A DNA stretch of 64,000 nt from Carbonactinospora thermoautotrophica (GCF_001543895.1 NZ_JYIJ01000017.1:558001-622000), one strand, 5' to 3'; positions 16,862-28,706 are shown, numbered from the stretch's first letter. Translations and numbers: made by a program. The notes: generated by a model not told the origin, from the letters alone.

Positions 16862-16919
16862 AAACGGCCGGTAACCGGCCGGCTGGTTCGCCGTCGAAAC
16901 GGCCGGTAACCGGCCGGCT
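16862..16919. repeat. Tandem 23-bp direct repeat forming two hairpins
   Basis: Two identical units (16862-16884 and 16897-16919) are offset by 35 bp. Each contains GGCCGG-TAA-CCGGCC, a 6-bp stem with a 3-nt loop. They lie directly after the GMC oxidoreductase stop, upstream of the XRE gene on the same strand. A double terminator or a repeated protein-binding site are the likely uses. Confidence 0.65.
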
Positions 16920-18634
16920 CAGCTCCGCTCGACCGGGACGACCGGCAGCCGCAGCGCGCCCGGGGCCGCCTCCGGGACCACCGGGTTGCGCGGCGGCACG
17001 TACGGGATCCGCCGGTACGCCGAGCCCAGCTCCGGGCGCGGGTCGGGATCGCCGGCGTTCGGCCAGAAGGCCATCGCCCGCTCGGCCTGAGCGGTGATGG
17101 TGAGGGAGGGGTTCACGCCCAGGTTCGCGGAGACCGCCGAACCGTCGACGACGTGCAGCCCGGGGTGGCCGTACACCCGGTGGTAGGGGTCGATGACGCC
17201 GGTCTCGGGCGAGTCGCCGATCACGCAGCCGCCGAGGATGTGCGCGGTGACGGGCACGTTGAACACGTCGAACCAGCTACCGCCGGCCTCGCCGTCGATG
17301 TGCCGGGCGATCCGGCGGACGGCCTCGTGGCCGGCGGGGATCCAGGTCGGGTTGGGCTTCCCGTGGCCCTGGCGGGAGGTGAGCCGCTCGCCGAACAGGC
17401 CCTTCTTGCGGAACACGGTGATGGAGTTGTCCAGCGACTGCATCACCAGGGCGATGATGGTCCGCTCGGACCACCGGTACACGGAGAAGGAGCGCAGGAA
17501 CAGGACCGGGTGCCGGAGCACGCGGCCGCAAAACCGCAGCCAGCGCGGCACCCGGCCGCCGCCGTCCACGAGCATGGTGGCGATCAGGCCCATGGCGTTG
17601 GAGCCCTTGCCGTACCGGACGGGCTCGATGTGCGTGCGCGCGTCGGGGTGGAACGAGGAGGTGATGGCCACGCCCTCGGTGAACTCCGGCCGCGGCTTGC
17701 GGGCCATGGCGCCGAGGATCGCCTCGGAGTTGGTGCGGGTCAGCTCGCCGAGGCGGGGCGACAGCTTCGGCAGGACGCCTTCGTCGCGCATCCGGTGCAG
17801 CAGCCGTTGGGTGCCGAGCGCCCCGGCGGCGAACACGACCTGGGACGCGCGGTACACCCGCCGGGTGCGGCGGGGGAACCAGGCGCCGGTGCGCACGGTC
17901 TCCACGGCGTACCCGCCCTCGGGCAGCGGCCGGACCGCGGTCACGGTCGTGTCCGGGATCACCACCGCGCCCGCGCGCTCGGCCAGGTACAGGTAGTTCT
18001 TGGTGAGCGCGTTCTTGGCGCCGTGCCGGCAGCCGGTCATGCACTCGCCGCACTCGATGCAGCCGCTGCGGCGCGGCCCGGCGCCGCCGAAGTACGGGTC
18101 GTCCACCTCCCGCCCGGGCTCGCCGAAGAACACGCCCACCGGGGTGGGGTGGAAGGTGTCCCCGACGCCCATCTCCTCGGCGACGGCCTTCATGACCTGG
18201 TCGGCGTAGGTGGTGCGCGAGTACGTGGTGACGCCGAGCATGCGCTTGGCCTGGTCGTAGAAGGGCGCCAGCTCGGCCCGCCAGTCGGTGATGTCCCGCC
18301 ACTGCGGGTCGGCGTAGAAGTCCGGCAGCGGCTCGTACAGCGTGTTCGCGTACACCAGCGAGCCGCCCCCGACCCCGGCCCCGGACAGCACGAGCACATC
18401 CCGCAGCAGGGTGATGCGCTGGATGCCGCGGCAGCCGAGCTTCGGCAGCCACAGGAACCGGCGCAGGTCCCAGGAGGTCTTCGGGTACGTCCGTTCGTCG
18501 AACCGCCGGCCCGCCTCCAGCACGGCCACGCGGTACCCCTTCTCGGTCAGCCGCAGCGCCGCGACCGAGCCGCCGAAGCCGGAGCCGACGACCACGACGT
18601 CGTAGCTGCCGGCGTACTCCCCGGTCCCGCTCAT
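16919..18634 (-). CDS. GMC-family FAD oxidoreductase (cholesterol-oxidase-like)
   Basis: The flavoprotein has 571 residues. The ATG overlaps the aldehyde dehydrogenase stop (ATGA), which fixes the start. The FAD-binding N-terminus is VVVVGSGFGGSVAALRLTEK. A four-cysteine block, GCIECGECMTGCRHGAKN, resembles a ferredoxin-type pattern and is typical of this subgroup. The C-terminal GMC part is HILGGCVIGD, then LHVVDGSAVSANLGVNPSLT. The likely reaction is oxidation of an alcohol, sterol or other hydrophobic substrate. Coupling to the aldehyde dehydrogenase suggests an alcohol-to-aldehyde-to-acid route. Confidence 0.9.
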   Translation of the reverse strand: MSGTGEYAGSYDVVVVGSGFGGSVAALRLTEKGYRVAVLEAGRRFDERTYPKTSWDLRRFLWLPKLGCRGIQRITLLRDVLVLSGAGVGGGSLVYANTLYEPLPDFYADPQWRDITDWRAELAPFYDQAKRMLGVTTYSRTTYADQVMKAVAEEMGVGDTFHPTPVGVFFGEPGREVDDPYFGGAGPRRSGCIECGECMTGCRHGAKNALTKNYLYLAERAGAVVIPDTTVTAVRPLPEGGYAVETVRTGAWFPRRTRRVYRASQVVFAAGALGTQRLLHRMRDEGVLPKLSPRLGELTRTNSEAILGAMARKPRPEFTEGVAITSSFHPDARTHIEPVRYGKGSNAMGLIATMLVDGGGRVPRWLRFCGRVLRHPVLFLRSFSVYRWSERTIIALVMQSLDNSITVFRKKGLFGERLTSRQGHGKPNPTWIPAGHEAVRRIARHIDGEAGGSWFDVFNVPVTAHILGGCVIGDSPETGVIDPYHRVYGHPGLHVVDGSAVSANLGVNPSLTITAQAERAMAFWPNAGDPDPRPELGSAYRRIPYVPPRNPVVPEAAPGALRLPVVPVERS

Positions 18635-20280
18635 TTCTTCCCCAGCTTCTTCATCAGGGACAGCGATGTGGTGAGCAACCGCGTCCATCGCCGCGCGTCG
18701 AGCCCGAACGCCGGGGCGAACGGCACGAACCGCTGGATCGCCACGTTCTGCACCTCGGTGAACTTGAGGATGCCCTCCGCGCCGTGCCGCCGGCCGAGCC
18801 CGGAGTCGCCCATGCCGCCCATGGGGGCGTCGACGCTGCCGTAGGCGGCCGCGTACGCCTCGTTCACGTTGACCGTGCCGGCCTTGATCCGCTCGGCCAG
18901 GGCGCGGGCGCGCCGGATGTCGCGCGTCCAGACGCTGGCGTTGAGCCCGTACTTGGTGTCGTTGGCCTTGAGTATCGCGTCCTCGGCGGACTTGACCGGG
19001 TACACCGAGACGACCGGGCCGAAGGTCTCCTCCGCGTACACGAGCATGTCGCGGTGCACGCCGGTGAGGATCGTGGGCTCGAAGAAGTACGGGCCGATGT
19101 CCGGCCGGGCGATGCCGCCGGCCACGACCTTGGCGCCCTTGGCCCGGGCGTCCTCCACGTGCCGGCGCACGGTCTCCAGCTGCCGCTTGGAGGTGAGCGA
19201 GCCGACGTCGGCGCTGAAGTCCAGGGCGGCGCCCAGGCGGAGCGAGCGGGTCCGCTTGACGAACCGCTCCAGGAACTCCTGGTAGACCGCGTGGTGCACG
19301 TACAGCCGCTCGATCGAGACGCACAGCTGGCCGGCGGAGGCGAAGCAGCCGCGGATCGCGCCCTCGACCGCCTTGTCCAGGTCGGCGTCCTCCAGCACGA
19401 TCATCGGGTTCTTGCCGCCCAGCTCCAGCGAGCAGCCGACCAGCCCGTACGCGGCCTGCTGCGCGACCTGCCGGCCGGTCCGGGTCGAGCCGGTGAACGA
19501 CACGTAGTCGGCGTGGTCCACCACCGACGGGCCGATCACCGGGCCCTCGCCGACCACGACCTGCCACAGGTCGGTGGGCAAGCCGGCCTCGATGAACAGC
19601 TCGCGGGCCCACAGCGCGGTGAGCGGCGTCTGCATGTCGGGCATGGACACCACCGCGTTGCCCGCCGCGAAGGCCGGGACGGCGTCGGCGGCGCCGAGCG
19701 CGAGCGGGTAGTTCCAGGGGGAGATGATCCCGACCACGCCCTTGGGGTGGCGGATCTCGTAGGTCTTGGTCGCGATCGGGAACACCCCGGCGCGGCGGCG
19801 GGGCTTGAGGTGGGACTTGGCGGTGCGCGCGTAGTACCGGCACACCTGGGCGAGTTCGGCGATCTCCTCGAACGCGTGGAGCCGGGCCTTGCCGTTCTCG
19901 ATCTGGATGATGTCGAGGATCTCAGCCTGGCGCTGGAGCATGAGGTCGTGGGCGCGCAGCAGGACCGCGGTCCGCTCCTCGACAGGGCGGGCGGCCCAGG
20001 CGGCCTGGGCCTTGCGGGCCTTCTCGAAGGCGAGCTGCACATCCCCGGGCGCGGACTGCGGCAGCTCGCCGATGGGCTCGCCGGTGAACGGCGCGTACAG
20101 GGTGTACGTCTGCCGGTGCGAGCCGGTGACGATCGCGCCGGCGAGCCGCGCGACCAACCCGTCGGGCAGGGCGGCGGTCAGCGGGGTGGCCGTGGTCTTC
20201 GTGGCGCCGGGGCGCGACGACGTCTCCGGCGTGTCGGAGACGTGCGTGTCCTGGCTACGGCTGTCCATCTCTGCCATCAC
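18631..20280 (-). CDS. Aldehyde dehydrogenase (succinic-semialdehyde dehydrogenase type)
   Basis: The NAD(P)-dependent aldehyde dehydrogenase has 549 residues, longer than usual because of a ~40-residue Ser/Thr-rich N-terminal extension. The catalytic Glu is in SLELGGKNPMIVLED and the nucleophilic Cys in CFASAGQLCVSIERL. VGIISPWNYPLALGAADAVP and VSFTGSTRTGRQVAQQA are the cofactor-binding segments. It is annotated as succinic-semialdehyde type by overall similarity as I recall it; substrate proof is absent. It overlaps the GMC oxidoreductase gene by four bases. Confidence 0.88.
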   Translation of the reverse strand: MMAEMDSRSQDTHVSDTPETSSRPGATKTTATPLTAALPDGLVARLAGAIVTGSHRQTYTLYAPFTGEPIGELPQSAPGDVQLAFEKARKAQAAWAARPVEERTAVLLRAHDLMLQRQAEILDIIQIENGKARLHAFEEIAELAQVCRYYARTAKSHLKPRRRAGVFPIATKTYEIRHPKGVVGIISPWNYPLALGAADAVPAFAAGNAVVSMPDMQTPLTALWARELFIEAGLPTDLWQVVVGEGPVIGPSVVDHADYVSFTGSTRTGRQVAQQAAYGLVGCSLELGGKNPMIVLEDADLDKAVEGAIRGCFASAGQLCVSIERLYVHHAVYQEFLERFVKRTRSLRLGAALDFSADVGSLTSKRQLETVRRHVEDARAKGAKVVAGGIARPDIGPYFFEPTILTGVHRDMLVYAEETFGPVVSVYPVKSAEDAILKANDTKYGLNASVWTRDIRRARALAERIKAGTVNVNEAYAAAYGSVDAPMGGMGDSGLGRRHGAEGILKFTEVQNVAIQRFVPFAPAFGLDARRWTRLLTTSLSLMKKLGKK

Positions 20281-20427
20281 GCGGAACCCGTTCTGTCAGG
20301 GAAGGCCCAGGGGCGAGCGGGGATCGCTGCCCAGGGTAGGGCTCAGCGTAGCCAGACGATACTGGTGAGTAACTTCACACTTCAATCATCGGATGACCGC
20401 CGTGCTGGCAAGTCACCAGAAACGTGA

Positions 20428-22137
20428 TCAATCGACGGGCACGATCTCCGGGGCGCCCAGCCGGGCGGAGTCCGCGGTCCGGTCGTCCGGCTGCTCCTGG
20501 GACTCGCGCTCGGCCTCCACGCGCTTGCGGTAGTGCTCGATCTCCCGCTTGACCTGTTCCTCGGTCCAGTTGAGCACCGGCGCCATGAGCTGGGCGGCGT
20601 CCGTCGCCGCCCGGACACCCCGGTCGAAGGTCTCGATGGAGACGCGCGTCCGCCGGGTCAGCACGTCGTCCAGGTGCCGGGCGCCCTCGTGCGACGCCGC
20701 GTACACGACCTCGGCCCGCAGGTAGTCCTCGGCGCCGACCAGTGGCTCGCCCAGCTCGGGCCGCTCCTTGATGAGCTGGAGCACCTCATCGATCAGCGAC
20801 CCGTACCGGCGCAGCAGGTGCTCGACCCGCACCACGTGCAGGCCGGTGCGCGCCGCGATGCCGTGCCGGGCGTTCCACAGCGCGTGGTACCCCTCGGCGC
20901 CGATGACCGGGATCCGGTCGGTGCACGAGGGCGGCACCCAGCCGCCGAGCGCGTGCGCGGCCTCGTCGACGGCGTCCTTGGCCATGACCCGGTACGTCGT
21001 GTACTTGCCGCCCGCGACCACCACCAGGCCCGGCACCGAGTGGGTGACGATGTGCTCGCGGGACAGCTTGGAGGTCTCCTCGGTCTCCCCGGCGAGCAGC
21101 GGCCGCAGCCCGGCGTACACCCCTTCGACGTCCTCGTGCGTCAGCGGGGTGGCCAGCACCTTGTTGACGTGGCCGAGCAGGTACTCGATGTCGCTCTTGC
21201 TGGCCGCCGGGTGGGCCTTGTCCAGGTCCCAGGCGGTGTCCGTGGTGCCGATGATCCAGTGCCGGCCCCACGGGATCACGAACAGGACGCTCTTCTCGGT
21301 GCGCAGGATGAGCCCGGTGCGGGAGTGGATCCGGTCACGCGGCACGACCAGGTGGATGCCCTTGGACGCCTTGACGTGGAACTGGGCCCGCTCCCCCACC
21401 ATGGCCATCATCTCGTCGGTCCACACGCCGGTGGCGTTCACCACCTGCTTGGCGCGGATCTCCAGGTCCCGGCCGTACTCCAGGTCGCGGACCCGCACGC
21501 CGACCACACGCTCACCCTCCCGGAGGAAGCCGACCACCCGGGCGCGGGAGGCGACGTGCGCCCCGTAGGAGGCGGCGGTGCGCACGAGCATCATCGTGTA
21601 CCGGGCGTCGTCGACCTGGGCGTCGTAGTACTGGACGGCCCCGACCAGCACGTCCTTGCGCAGCGACGGCATCAGCTGCAGCGCCTGGCGACGAGTGAGG
21701 TGCCGGTGGTGCGGCAGCCCCCGGGTGTTGCCGATGGCCAGCCCCATCATGTCGTACAGCAGGACACCGGCGCCCACGTAGAACCGCTCCCACCCGTGGT
21801 GCGTCAGCGGGTACAGGAACGACACCGGGCGGGCCAGATGAGGGGCCAACCGCTGGACGATCAGCCCGCGTTCCACGAGGGCCTCGCGGACCAGCCTGAA
21901 GTCCAGCATCTCCAGGTAGCGCAGCCCGCCGTGGATCAGCTTGCTGGACCGGCTGGAGGTGCCGGCGGCCCAGTCCCGTGCCTCGACGAGGCCCACCGAC
22001 AGCCCGCGGGTGACCGCGTCGAGGGCGGTGCCGGCGCCCACCACGCCGCCGCCGATCACCAAGACGTCCAGTTCCCGGTCGGCCATGCGCGCGAGCGCGG
22101 CGTCACGCTCGGCAGGACCTAGCTGAGCACTCCTCAT
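20428..22137 (-). CDS. glpD: Glycerol-3-phosphate dehydrogenase, FAD-dependent
   Basis: GlpD oxidises glycerol-3-phosphate to dihydroxyacetone phosphate and feeds electrons to the quinone pool at the membrane. The 569 residues start at MRSAQLGPAERDAALARMAD, with GGGGAG upstream. The FAD site is LDVLVIGGGVVGAGTALDAV. SSKLIHGGLRYLEMLDFRLV is the family hallmark, and GTTDTAWD and VVVAGGKYTTYRVMAKDA follow. The C-terminal ~40 residues are charged and variable. The open frame continues upstream of the chosen start, but without a ribosome site. Confidence 0.96.
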   Translation of the reverse strand: MRSAQLGPAERDAALARMADRELDVLVIGGGVVGAGTALDAVTRGLSVGLVEARDWAAGTSSRSSKLIHGGLRYLEMLDFRLVREALVERGLIVQRLAPHLARPVSFLYPLTHHGWERFYVGAGVLLYDMMGLAIGNTRGLPHHRHLTRRQALQLMPSLRKDVLVGAVQYYDAQVDDARYTMMLVRTAASYGAHVASRARVVGFLREGERVVGVRVRDLEYGRDLEIRAKQVVNATGVWTDEMMAMVGERAQFHVKASKGIHLVVPRDRIHSRTGLILRTEKSVLFVIPWGRHWIIGTTDTAWDLDKAHPAASKSDIEYLLGHVNKVLATPLTHEDVEGVYAGLRPLLAGETEETSKLSREHIVTHSVPGLVVVAGGKYTTYRVMAKDAVDEAAHALGGWVPPSCTDRIPVIGAEGYHALWNARHGIAARTGLHVVRVEHLLRRYGSLIDEVLQLIKERPELGEPLVGAEDYLRAEVVYAASHEGARHLDDVLTRRTRVSIETFDRGVRAATDAAQLMAPVLNWTEEQVKREIEHYRKRVEAERESQEQPDDRTADSARLGAPEIVPVD

Positions 22138-22410
22138 CGCGCGGTTCTCCCCTCGTGCCCTGGACGCGCCTGGAACCTCTGTAAGTTCGAGTGACCCACC
22201 TGGACGACTCCAAACGCGATCCTCTGGTCCAAGGGCCTGTCCGGCTCGGCTCGCCGGCCCCACATCGACGCTGGACAGGGGCGCGGGGGTGGCCAGCGCC
22301 GCGGCAGCCGAAAGTCGCTCGAGGCACGCAGGTGCGTGCCTTGAGCGGCGCCTTTCCGTCACGCTGACCGAACACCCTGACCGCCAATCAGGCCCGCGCG
22401 GCCAGACGGG

Positions 22411-23532
22411 TCACCCCTGCTGGGGGCTGACCGTCACCTCCACGCGCTGGAACTCCTTGAGTTCGGAGTAGCCGGTGGTCGCCATGGCGCGGCGCAGCGC
22501 CCCGAAGAGGTTGAGCGAGCCGTCCGGCGCGTCCGACGGGCCGAGCAGGATCTGCTCCAGCGAGCCGACCGTGCCGACGTGGACGCGGGCGCCGCGCGGC
22601 AGCTCGGCGTGGTGCGCCTCCGCACCCCAGTGGTATCCGCGGCCGGGCGCCTCGACCGCCCGCGCCAGCGGCTTGCCGATCATGACCGCGTCCGCGCCGC
22701 AGGCGATCGCCTTGGCGATGTCGCCGCTGCGGCTCATGCCGCCGTCCGCGATCACGTGCACGTACCGGCCGCCGGACTCGTCCATGTAGTCGCGCCGGGC
22801 CGCCGCCACGTCCGCGACCGCGGTCGCCATCGGGACGGCCACGCCCAGCACGGTCTGCGTGGTGTGCGCCGAACCGCCGCCGAAGCCGACCAGCACCCCG
22901 GCCGCGCCGGTGCGCATGAGGTGCAGCGCCGCCTGGTAGGTGGCGCAGCCGCCCACGATCACCGGGACGTCCAGGTCGTAGATGAACTGCTTGAGGTTCA
23001 GCGGCTCGGCCCGGCTGGAGACGTGCTCGGCCGAGACCGTGGTGCCGCGGATCACGAACAGGTCCGCGCCCGCGTCGAGCACGGCCTTGTAGTACTGCGC
23101 CGTGCGCTGCGGGGTCAGCGCGGCGGCCACGGTGACACCCGCGTCCCGGATCTCCTTGAGCCGCGCGCCGATCAGCTCCTCCTTGATCGGCTCAGCGTAG
23201 ATCTCCTGCAGGCGCCGGGTGGCGGTGGCCTCGTCCAGCGCGGCGATCTCGGCGAGCAGCGGTTCGGGATCCTCGTACCGGGTCCACAAGCCCTCCAGGT
23301 CGAGGACGCCGAGCCCGCCCAGCCGGCCGATGGCGATCGCGGTCTGCGGGGAGACCACGCTGTCCATCGGCGCGGCCAGGAACGGCAGCTCGAACCGGTA
23401 CGCGTCGATCTGCCAGGCGATCGACACCTCCTCCGGATCACGGGTGCGCCGGCTGGGCACGATCGCGATGTCGTCGAAGCTGTACGCCCGGCGGCCGCGC
23501 TTGCCGCGACCGATCTCCACCTCTGTCGACAC
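22411..23532 (-). CDS. GuaB3-type IMP dehydrogenase-related protein
   Basis: This 373-residue actinobacterial IMPDH/GMP-reductase paralog has a TIM barrel without the CBS pair. It begins [20 protein letters not shown] from a [38 protein letters not shown] and [20 protein letters not shown] correspond to barrel segments. The classical IMPDH catalytic loop GPGSICTTR is replaced here by [15 protein letters not shown], so the active-site Cys is missing. Proteins of this kind lie beside guaB in many actinomycetes. Its reaction is less certain than that of GuaB. Confidence 0.9.
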   Translation of the reverse strand: MSTEVEIGRGKRGRRAYSFDDIAIVPSRRTRDPEEVSIAWQIDAYRFELPFLAAPMDSVVSPQTAIAIGRLGGLGVLDLEGLWTRYEDPEPLLAEIAALDEATATRRLQEIYAEPIKEELIGARLKEIRDAGVTVAAALTPQRTAQYYKAVLDAGADLFVIRGTTVSAEHVSSRAEPLNLKQFIYDLDVPVIVGGCATYQAALHLMRTGAAGVLVGFGGGSAHTTQTVLGVAVPMATAVADVAAARRDYMDESGGRYVHVIADGGMSRSGDIAKAIACGADAVMIGKPLARAVEAPGRGYHWGAEAHHAELPRGARVHVGTVGSLEQILLGPSDAPDGSLNLFGALRRAMATTGYSELKEFQRVEVTVSPQQG

Positions 23533-23561
23533 GCTGGGGCCTTCCTGGATCTCGTAGTGCT

Positions 23562-25187
<1,626 letters not shown>

Positions 25188-25241
25188 TCATGCTACTCGC
25201 CACGCCGCGCCTTACCTGCCGCCGGTGCGGGCCGGACCCGG

Positions 25242-25414
25242 CTCAGAGCGTGTTGCGAAACCACTTGTCCGGCTCGCCGGCCCCCGCATCCACGCCGGCT
25301 GCGTTGTCGGACAAGCCACGTACGACCCGGTACGAGGCTTGTCCTCCGCCTTGCCGACGTGGCGCGGATGACCGGCTCGCTGATCGAACAGCGGTTCCGC
25401 AACACGCTCTCAGG
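25242..25414. mobile_element. 173-bp MITE-like element, copy B
   Basis: This copy is identical to 10148-10320. It lies between guaB and the anti-sigma gene. Its last bases supply the stop codon of the anti-sigma frame (TCA on the plus strand, 25410-25412), so insertion at this site probably trimmed that protein's C-terminus. Confidence 0.75.
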
Positions 25415-26234
25415 CGCCGTCCGTGGCGTCGGAGTCCCGGTGCTGGTCGCCGGACCAGTCCTGCGGCGGGTCGTCCGGGTCCGGTGCCGGGGAGGAGCGT
25501 GCCTTGCGCTTGTCTTGCCCCTGGTCGTCGTCGGCCTTCCCGTGGTCCGAGCTCCGGTCGCCTCGCTTCTCGTCCTGCTTGCCCTTCTCCTGCTTCTCCT
25601 CACCGGACCGCTCGCCCGTGTCGGAGGCCGCCGGCCGCTCGGCCTTCTCGGCTCCGCCGCGCAGCTTCCTCTCCACGCTCTCGATCTTCTTCTTCGCACC
25701 GGCCTCGGTCGCCGGGTCGGGCAGGTCCCGCACGGCCTCGCGGGCCTCGCGGAGCTTGCGCTCGGCGGTCGCCCGGTCACCGTGGTGGAGGGCCTCGTCA
25801 GCCTCGCGGAGCTTGCGCTCGATCTCGTCGGTCGGGGCGCTGGTCGAGGGCTTCCGCTCCTCGCCGCCCACCACGGACATGACCTTCTTGAACGGCTTGA
25901 GCGGATCACCCGTCGTCACCGCGCCGGTCACCGCGGCCGCCACGCCGCTCACGGAGACGAGCGCGCCGCAGACGGTGAGGGCGACGATCCCCCGACCGCT
26001 CAGCCGGCGCCGGAGCGCCTTGCGTCGGCGTTCCGCTACCGCTCGCGCGGCAGGCTCCAGGACCGGGGCGGTCCTCGCCGCCGGTGCCGCTTCCTCGTCC
26101 ACGTCGGCCGCGAGGGCCGCCAGGAGGCGGACGGCGGCGTCGTCAGCTTTCACAGGACGGCGAGCGGCCAGCGCCTCGGTGATCTCCTCGTCCCGCTGGA
26201 CCGCCCCCATGTCCAGTTCCTCGTCACGGCTCAC
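25410..26234 (-). CDS. RsdA-like anti-sigma factor, C-terminus set by an element
   Basis: The 274 residues have an N-terminal cytosolic sigma-binding region ([35 protein letters not shown]). One transmembrane helix follows near residue 80-105 ([20 protein letters not shown]), then an extended charged, Asp/Lys/Glu-rich outer region with a coiled-coil-like middle ([20 protein letters not shown]). The gene overlaps the sigma gene stop, the usual sigma/anti-sigma coupling. Position next to guaB and the sigma factor matches RsdA of the SigD/ShbA system. The final stop lies inside the 173-bp element, so an ancestral tail may be lost. Confidence 0.75.
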   Translation of the reverse strand: MSRDEELDMGAVQRDEEITEALAARRPVKADDAAVRLLAALAADVDEEAAPAARTAPVLEPAARAVAERRRKALRRRLSGRGIVALTVCGALVSVSGVAAAVTGAVTTGDPLKPFKKVMSVVGGEERKPSTSAPTDEIERKLREADEALHHGDRATAERKLREAREAVRDLPDPATEAGAKKKIESVERKLRGGAEKAERPAASDTGERSGEEKQEKGKQDEKRGDRSSDHGKADDDQGQDKRKARSSPAPDPDDPPQDWSGDQHRDSDATDGA

Positions 26235-26809
26235 GCGCTCACCTCCTCGGCAGCGAGCGAGCGCAGTCGGTTCAGGGCCCGGTGCTGGGCCACCCGCACC
26301 GCACCGGCGGTCATGCCCAGCACGCGGCCCGTCTCCTCGGCCGACAGGCCCACGGCCACCCGCAGGATGAGCAACTCGCGGAGGTTCGGCGGAAGCCGGT
26401 TGAGCAGGGCTCGGCAGCGCTCGGCGTCACTGCGCCGTACCGCTTCTTCCTCGGGACCCATCGCCTCGTCAGCCGTGTCCGGGAGCTCAGGCGTCGGCAC
26501 CGCTGCCCGGGACACGGCACGCTGGACGTCCGCGACCTTGTGCGCGGCGATGCCGAACACGAATGCCTCGAACGGGCGCCCCTCATCCCGGTACCGAGGA
26601 AGGGCGGACAATACGGCGAGACAAACCTCCTGCGCCGCGTCATCAGCGGCATGATCGGCCCCGGATATCCGCCCGAGCCGAGCCCGACAGTAGCGAACGA
26701 CCAGGGGACGGATGCGGGCGAGCAGGTCGTCGATCGCCCGCCGATCCCCCCGAGCCGCCCGAGCGGCGAGGACGCGCAGGCCGTCCTTCGCCGCTCGGCT
26801 ACTGCTCAT
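26231..26809 (-). CDS. shbA: ECF-type sigma factor, ShbA/SigD-like
   Basis: This sigma factor of about 192 residues starts from [20 protein letters not shown]; an upstream GTG at 26857 would add 16 residues. Region 2 is seen in [20 protein letters not shown] and [18 protein letters not shown], and region 4 in [20 protein letters not shown] with the [23 protein letters not shown]. Its location between bldM and the anti-sigma/guaB pair is the ShbA (Streptomyces) or SigD (Mycobacterium) position. In streptomycetes ShbA drives the principal sigma gene hrdB; the same role here is inference. Confidence 0.82.
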   Translation of the reverse strand: MSSSRAAKDGLRVLAARAARGDRRAIDDLLARIRPLVVRYCRARLGRISGADHAADDAAQEVCLAVLSALPRYRDEGRPFEAFVFGIAAHKVADVQRAVSRAAVPTPELPDTADEAMGPEEEAVRRSDAERCRALLNRLPPNLRELLILRVAVGLSAEETGRVLGMTAGAVRVAQHRALNRLRSLAAEEVSA

Positions 26810-26861
26810 TGGGCTCGAGCTGTTACTTGCTATGTCCTGAAAGGCACGATCTGTCACTCGA

Positions 26862-27479
26862 TCACCGGACCAGGCCCCAGCGGAAGCCCAAGGCTACCGC
26901 GTGAGCCCGATCCGAAGCCCCAAGCTTCTTGAACAGCCGCCGCGCGTGGGTCTTCACGGTGTCCTCCGAGAGGAAGAGTTCACGACCGATCTCAGCGTTG
27001 CTCCGGCCGTGGCTCATCCCCTCGAGCACCTGGATCTCACGCGCGGTGAGCGCGGGTGGACTGCCTGCGGCCTTCTCCGCGGCCCGGAGGCGGCGCGGGG
27101 CGAGCCGCCACGCCGGGTCGGCGAGTGCCTGGGCGACCGTCGCACGCAACTCGGCTCGCGACGCGTCCTTGTGCAGGTACCCGCGCGCTCCGGCGGCCAC
27201 CGCCACCGCCACCCCTTCCTGGTCCTCCGGCATCGTCAGCATGATGACGCGCGCGCTGGGATCTGTCGCGAGCAACCGGCGCACAGTTTCGACTCCGCCG
27301 AGGCCGGGCATGCGGACATCCATCAGGACGAGGTCAGGGCGCTCGATGTTCCAGCGGCGCAGGACCTCCTCGCCACTGGCGGCGATCGCCACTCGCTCGA
27401 CGCCCGGGACAGTCGCCACTGCGCGGCGGAGGGTCTCCCGTACCAGTGGCGAATCGTCGCAGATCAGGATGGTGCTCAT
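26862..27479 (-). CDS. bldM: BldM-type developmental response regulator
   Basis: The 205-residue protein has a receiver domain ([20 protein letters not shown], phosphorylation-site-type Asp54 in [20 protein letters not shown]) and a C-terminal LuxR-type HTH ([20 protein letters not shown], then [20 protein letters not shown]). The last ~65 residues match the BldM sequence I know almost word for word. The start has GGGGGAGG ahead of it. BldM is an orphan regulator needed for aerial hyphae and spore formation in Streptomyces, where it can act with WhiI. Presence here suggests a morphologically complex host. Confidence 0.93.
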   Translation of the reverse strand: MSTILICDDSPLVRETLRRAVATVPGVERVAIAASGEEVLRRWNIERPDLVLMDVRMPGLGGVETVRRLLATDPSARVIMLTMPEDQEGVAVAVAAGARGYLHKDASRAELRATVAQALADPAWRLAPRRLRAAEKAAGSPPALTAREIQVLEGMSHGRSNAEIGRELFLSEDTVKTHARRLFKKLGASDRAHAVALGFRWGLVR

Positions 27480-27749
27480 ACGCCTCCCCCGTAGATACCC
27501 GTGCAAGTGGGTCTCCACGTGAATCTCGCTCTGTCGCCTAAGTTGCCGATGTGCCTAATTCCCGGAATGCCCCATTTTGCATACTTAACGAGCCTCACCC
27601 GAAAGGGTCACGACACCTATTCGGCGTGTGGGCCCGGGTACTTGAGCGGCTCGTCGCGCCTCGGCGCCGATTCCAGTCCGGCCCGCAGACTCGTATGCCT
27701 TTCACACCCGCCTTAACGAGACGAACCGATCTAGGACACGCCGATTCAC

Positions 27750-28682
27750 TCAAAGCCCGACCGCGGCCAGCAGCGCGTGGGTCGCTTCCGACAGGTCAAC
27801 GACGGTGCGGATCCCGTACGGCAGCCGGGCGCCCGCCCAGCCCGGGCCGCCCACGACGACCACGGAGGCGGGGCGGGTCCGGGGCAGCGCCCGCACGTAC
27901 TCCGCGGTGCCGTACCCGGGCATGCGCGCCCACAGGAACACCGCGGCCGGACCGATCCGGCGCACCGCCGCGGCGGCGGCTGTCGCCGGTACCCGCGCCC
28001 CCAGCAGCCGGGACGCGACCCGCCGCTCGGCGAGCGCGGCCGCCACGGCGTACAGCGGCAGGCTGTGCTGCTCCTCGGCGACGCAGGAGAGCAGCACCGG
28101 GCGCGCGTTGGCCGGCTGGCGCAGCCGCTCGAGCCCGCGTCGCAGGACGGCCATCGCGCAGTCGGCCAGCGCGTGTTCGACCTCGATGCCCTCGCCGCTG
28201 CTCGCGCACCGCTCACCCGTCGCGATCAGCACCGGGACCAGGAGGTTGTCCCAGGTCCAGATGACGCCGCGTTGCTCGATGCTGCCGGCCAGCAGCTCGG
28301 CGACCGCGGGAGTGTCCAGCGCCATGGCCGCGCGGGCCAGGCCCCGGGCCGCGGGGATGCCGTCACGCAGCCGCGGTACCGGACCGCCGCGCCGGCGCGG
28401 CCGTGGCCGGGGCGGCTCTTCGAGGACCTTCTCCGGGCCGACGTCCTCCACGTCCAGCGCGAGCGCGGCGCGGGCCGCCTCGGCCGCGGAGACGCCGTCG
28501 AGCATGAGCCGGTGCATGGTCTCCAACCGGGCGATGTCGGCTGGGGTGTACCGGCGGTGGGCGCCGGCGACGTGGCCGCTCGGCTCCAGCCCGTACCGCC
28601 GTGCCCAGGTCCGCAGGGTCGCGGGGGCCACGCCCAGTCGCCGCGCGACCGCCGACACCGTGAGCGCCGGACCACCCCTCAT
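27750..28682 (-). CDS. MerR-family regulator with B12-binding-like C-terminal domain
   Basis: About 310 residues start from the ATG at 28682, which has GGGAG upstream; an ATG at 28706 is possible. The N-terminal winged helix is VSAVARRLGVAPATLRTWAR, RYGLEPSGHVAGAHRRYTPA. The middle helical domain is SIEQRGVIWTWDNLLVPVLI, and the C-terminal Rossmann-like domain runs from LLSCVAEEQHSLPLYAVAAA. It resembles LitR/CarH-type light regulators, but the cobalamin DxHxxG motif is not evident: the sequence at that place is E-E-Q-H-S-L-P-L. It may bind another ligand or none. Its target is unknown. Confidence 0.8.
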   Translation of the reverse strand: MRGGPALTVSAVARRLGVAPATLRTWARRYGLEPSGHVAGAHRRYTPADIARLETMHRLMLDGVSAAEAARAALALDVEDVGPEKVLEEPPRPRPRRRGGPVPRLRDGIPAARGLARAAMALDTPAVAELLAGSIEQRGVIWTWDNLLVPVLIATGERCASSGEGIEVEHALADCAMAVLRRGLERLRQPANARPVLLSCVAEEQHSLPLYAVAAALAERRVASRLLGARVPATAAAAAVRRIGPAAVFLWARMPGYGTAEYVRALPRTRPASVVVVGGPGWAGARLPYGIRTVVDLSEATHALLAAVGL

Positions 28683-28706
28683 CAGCCCGCTCCCGCAGCC
28701 GCTCAT

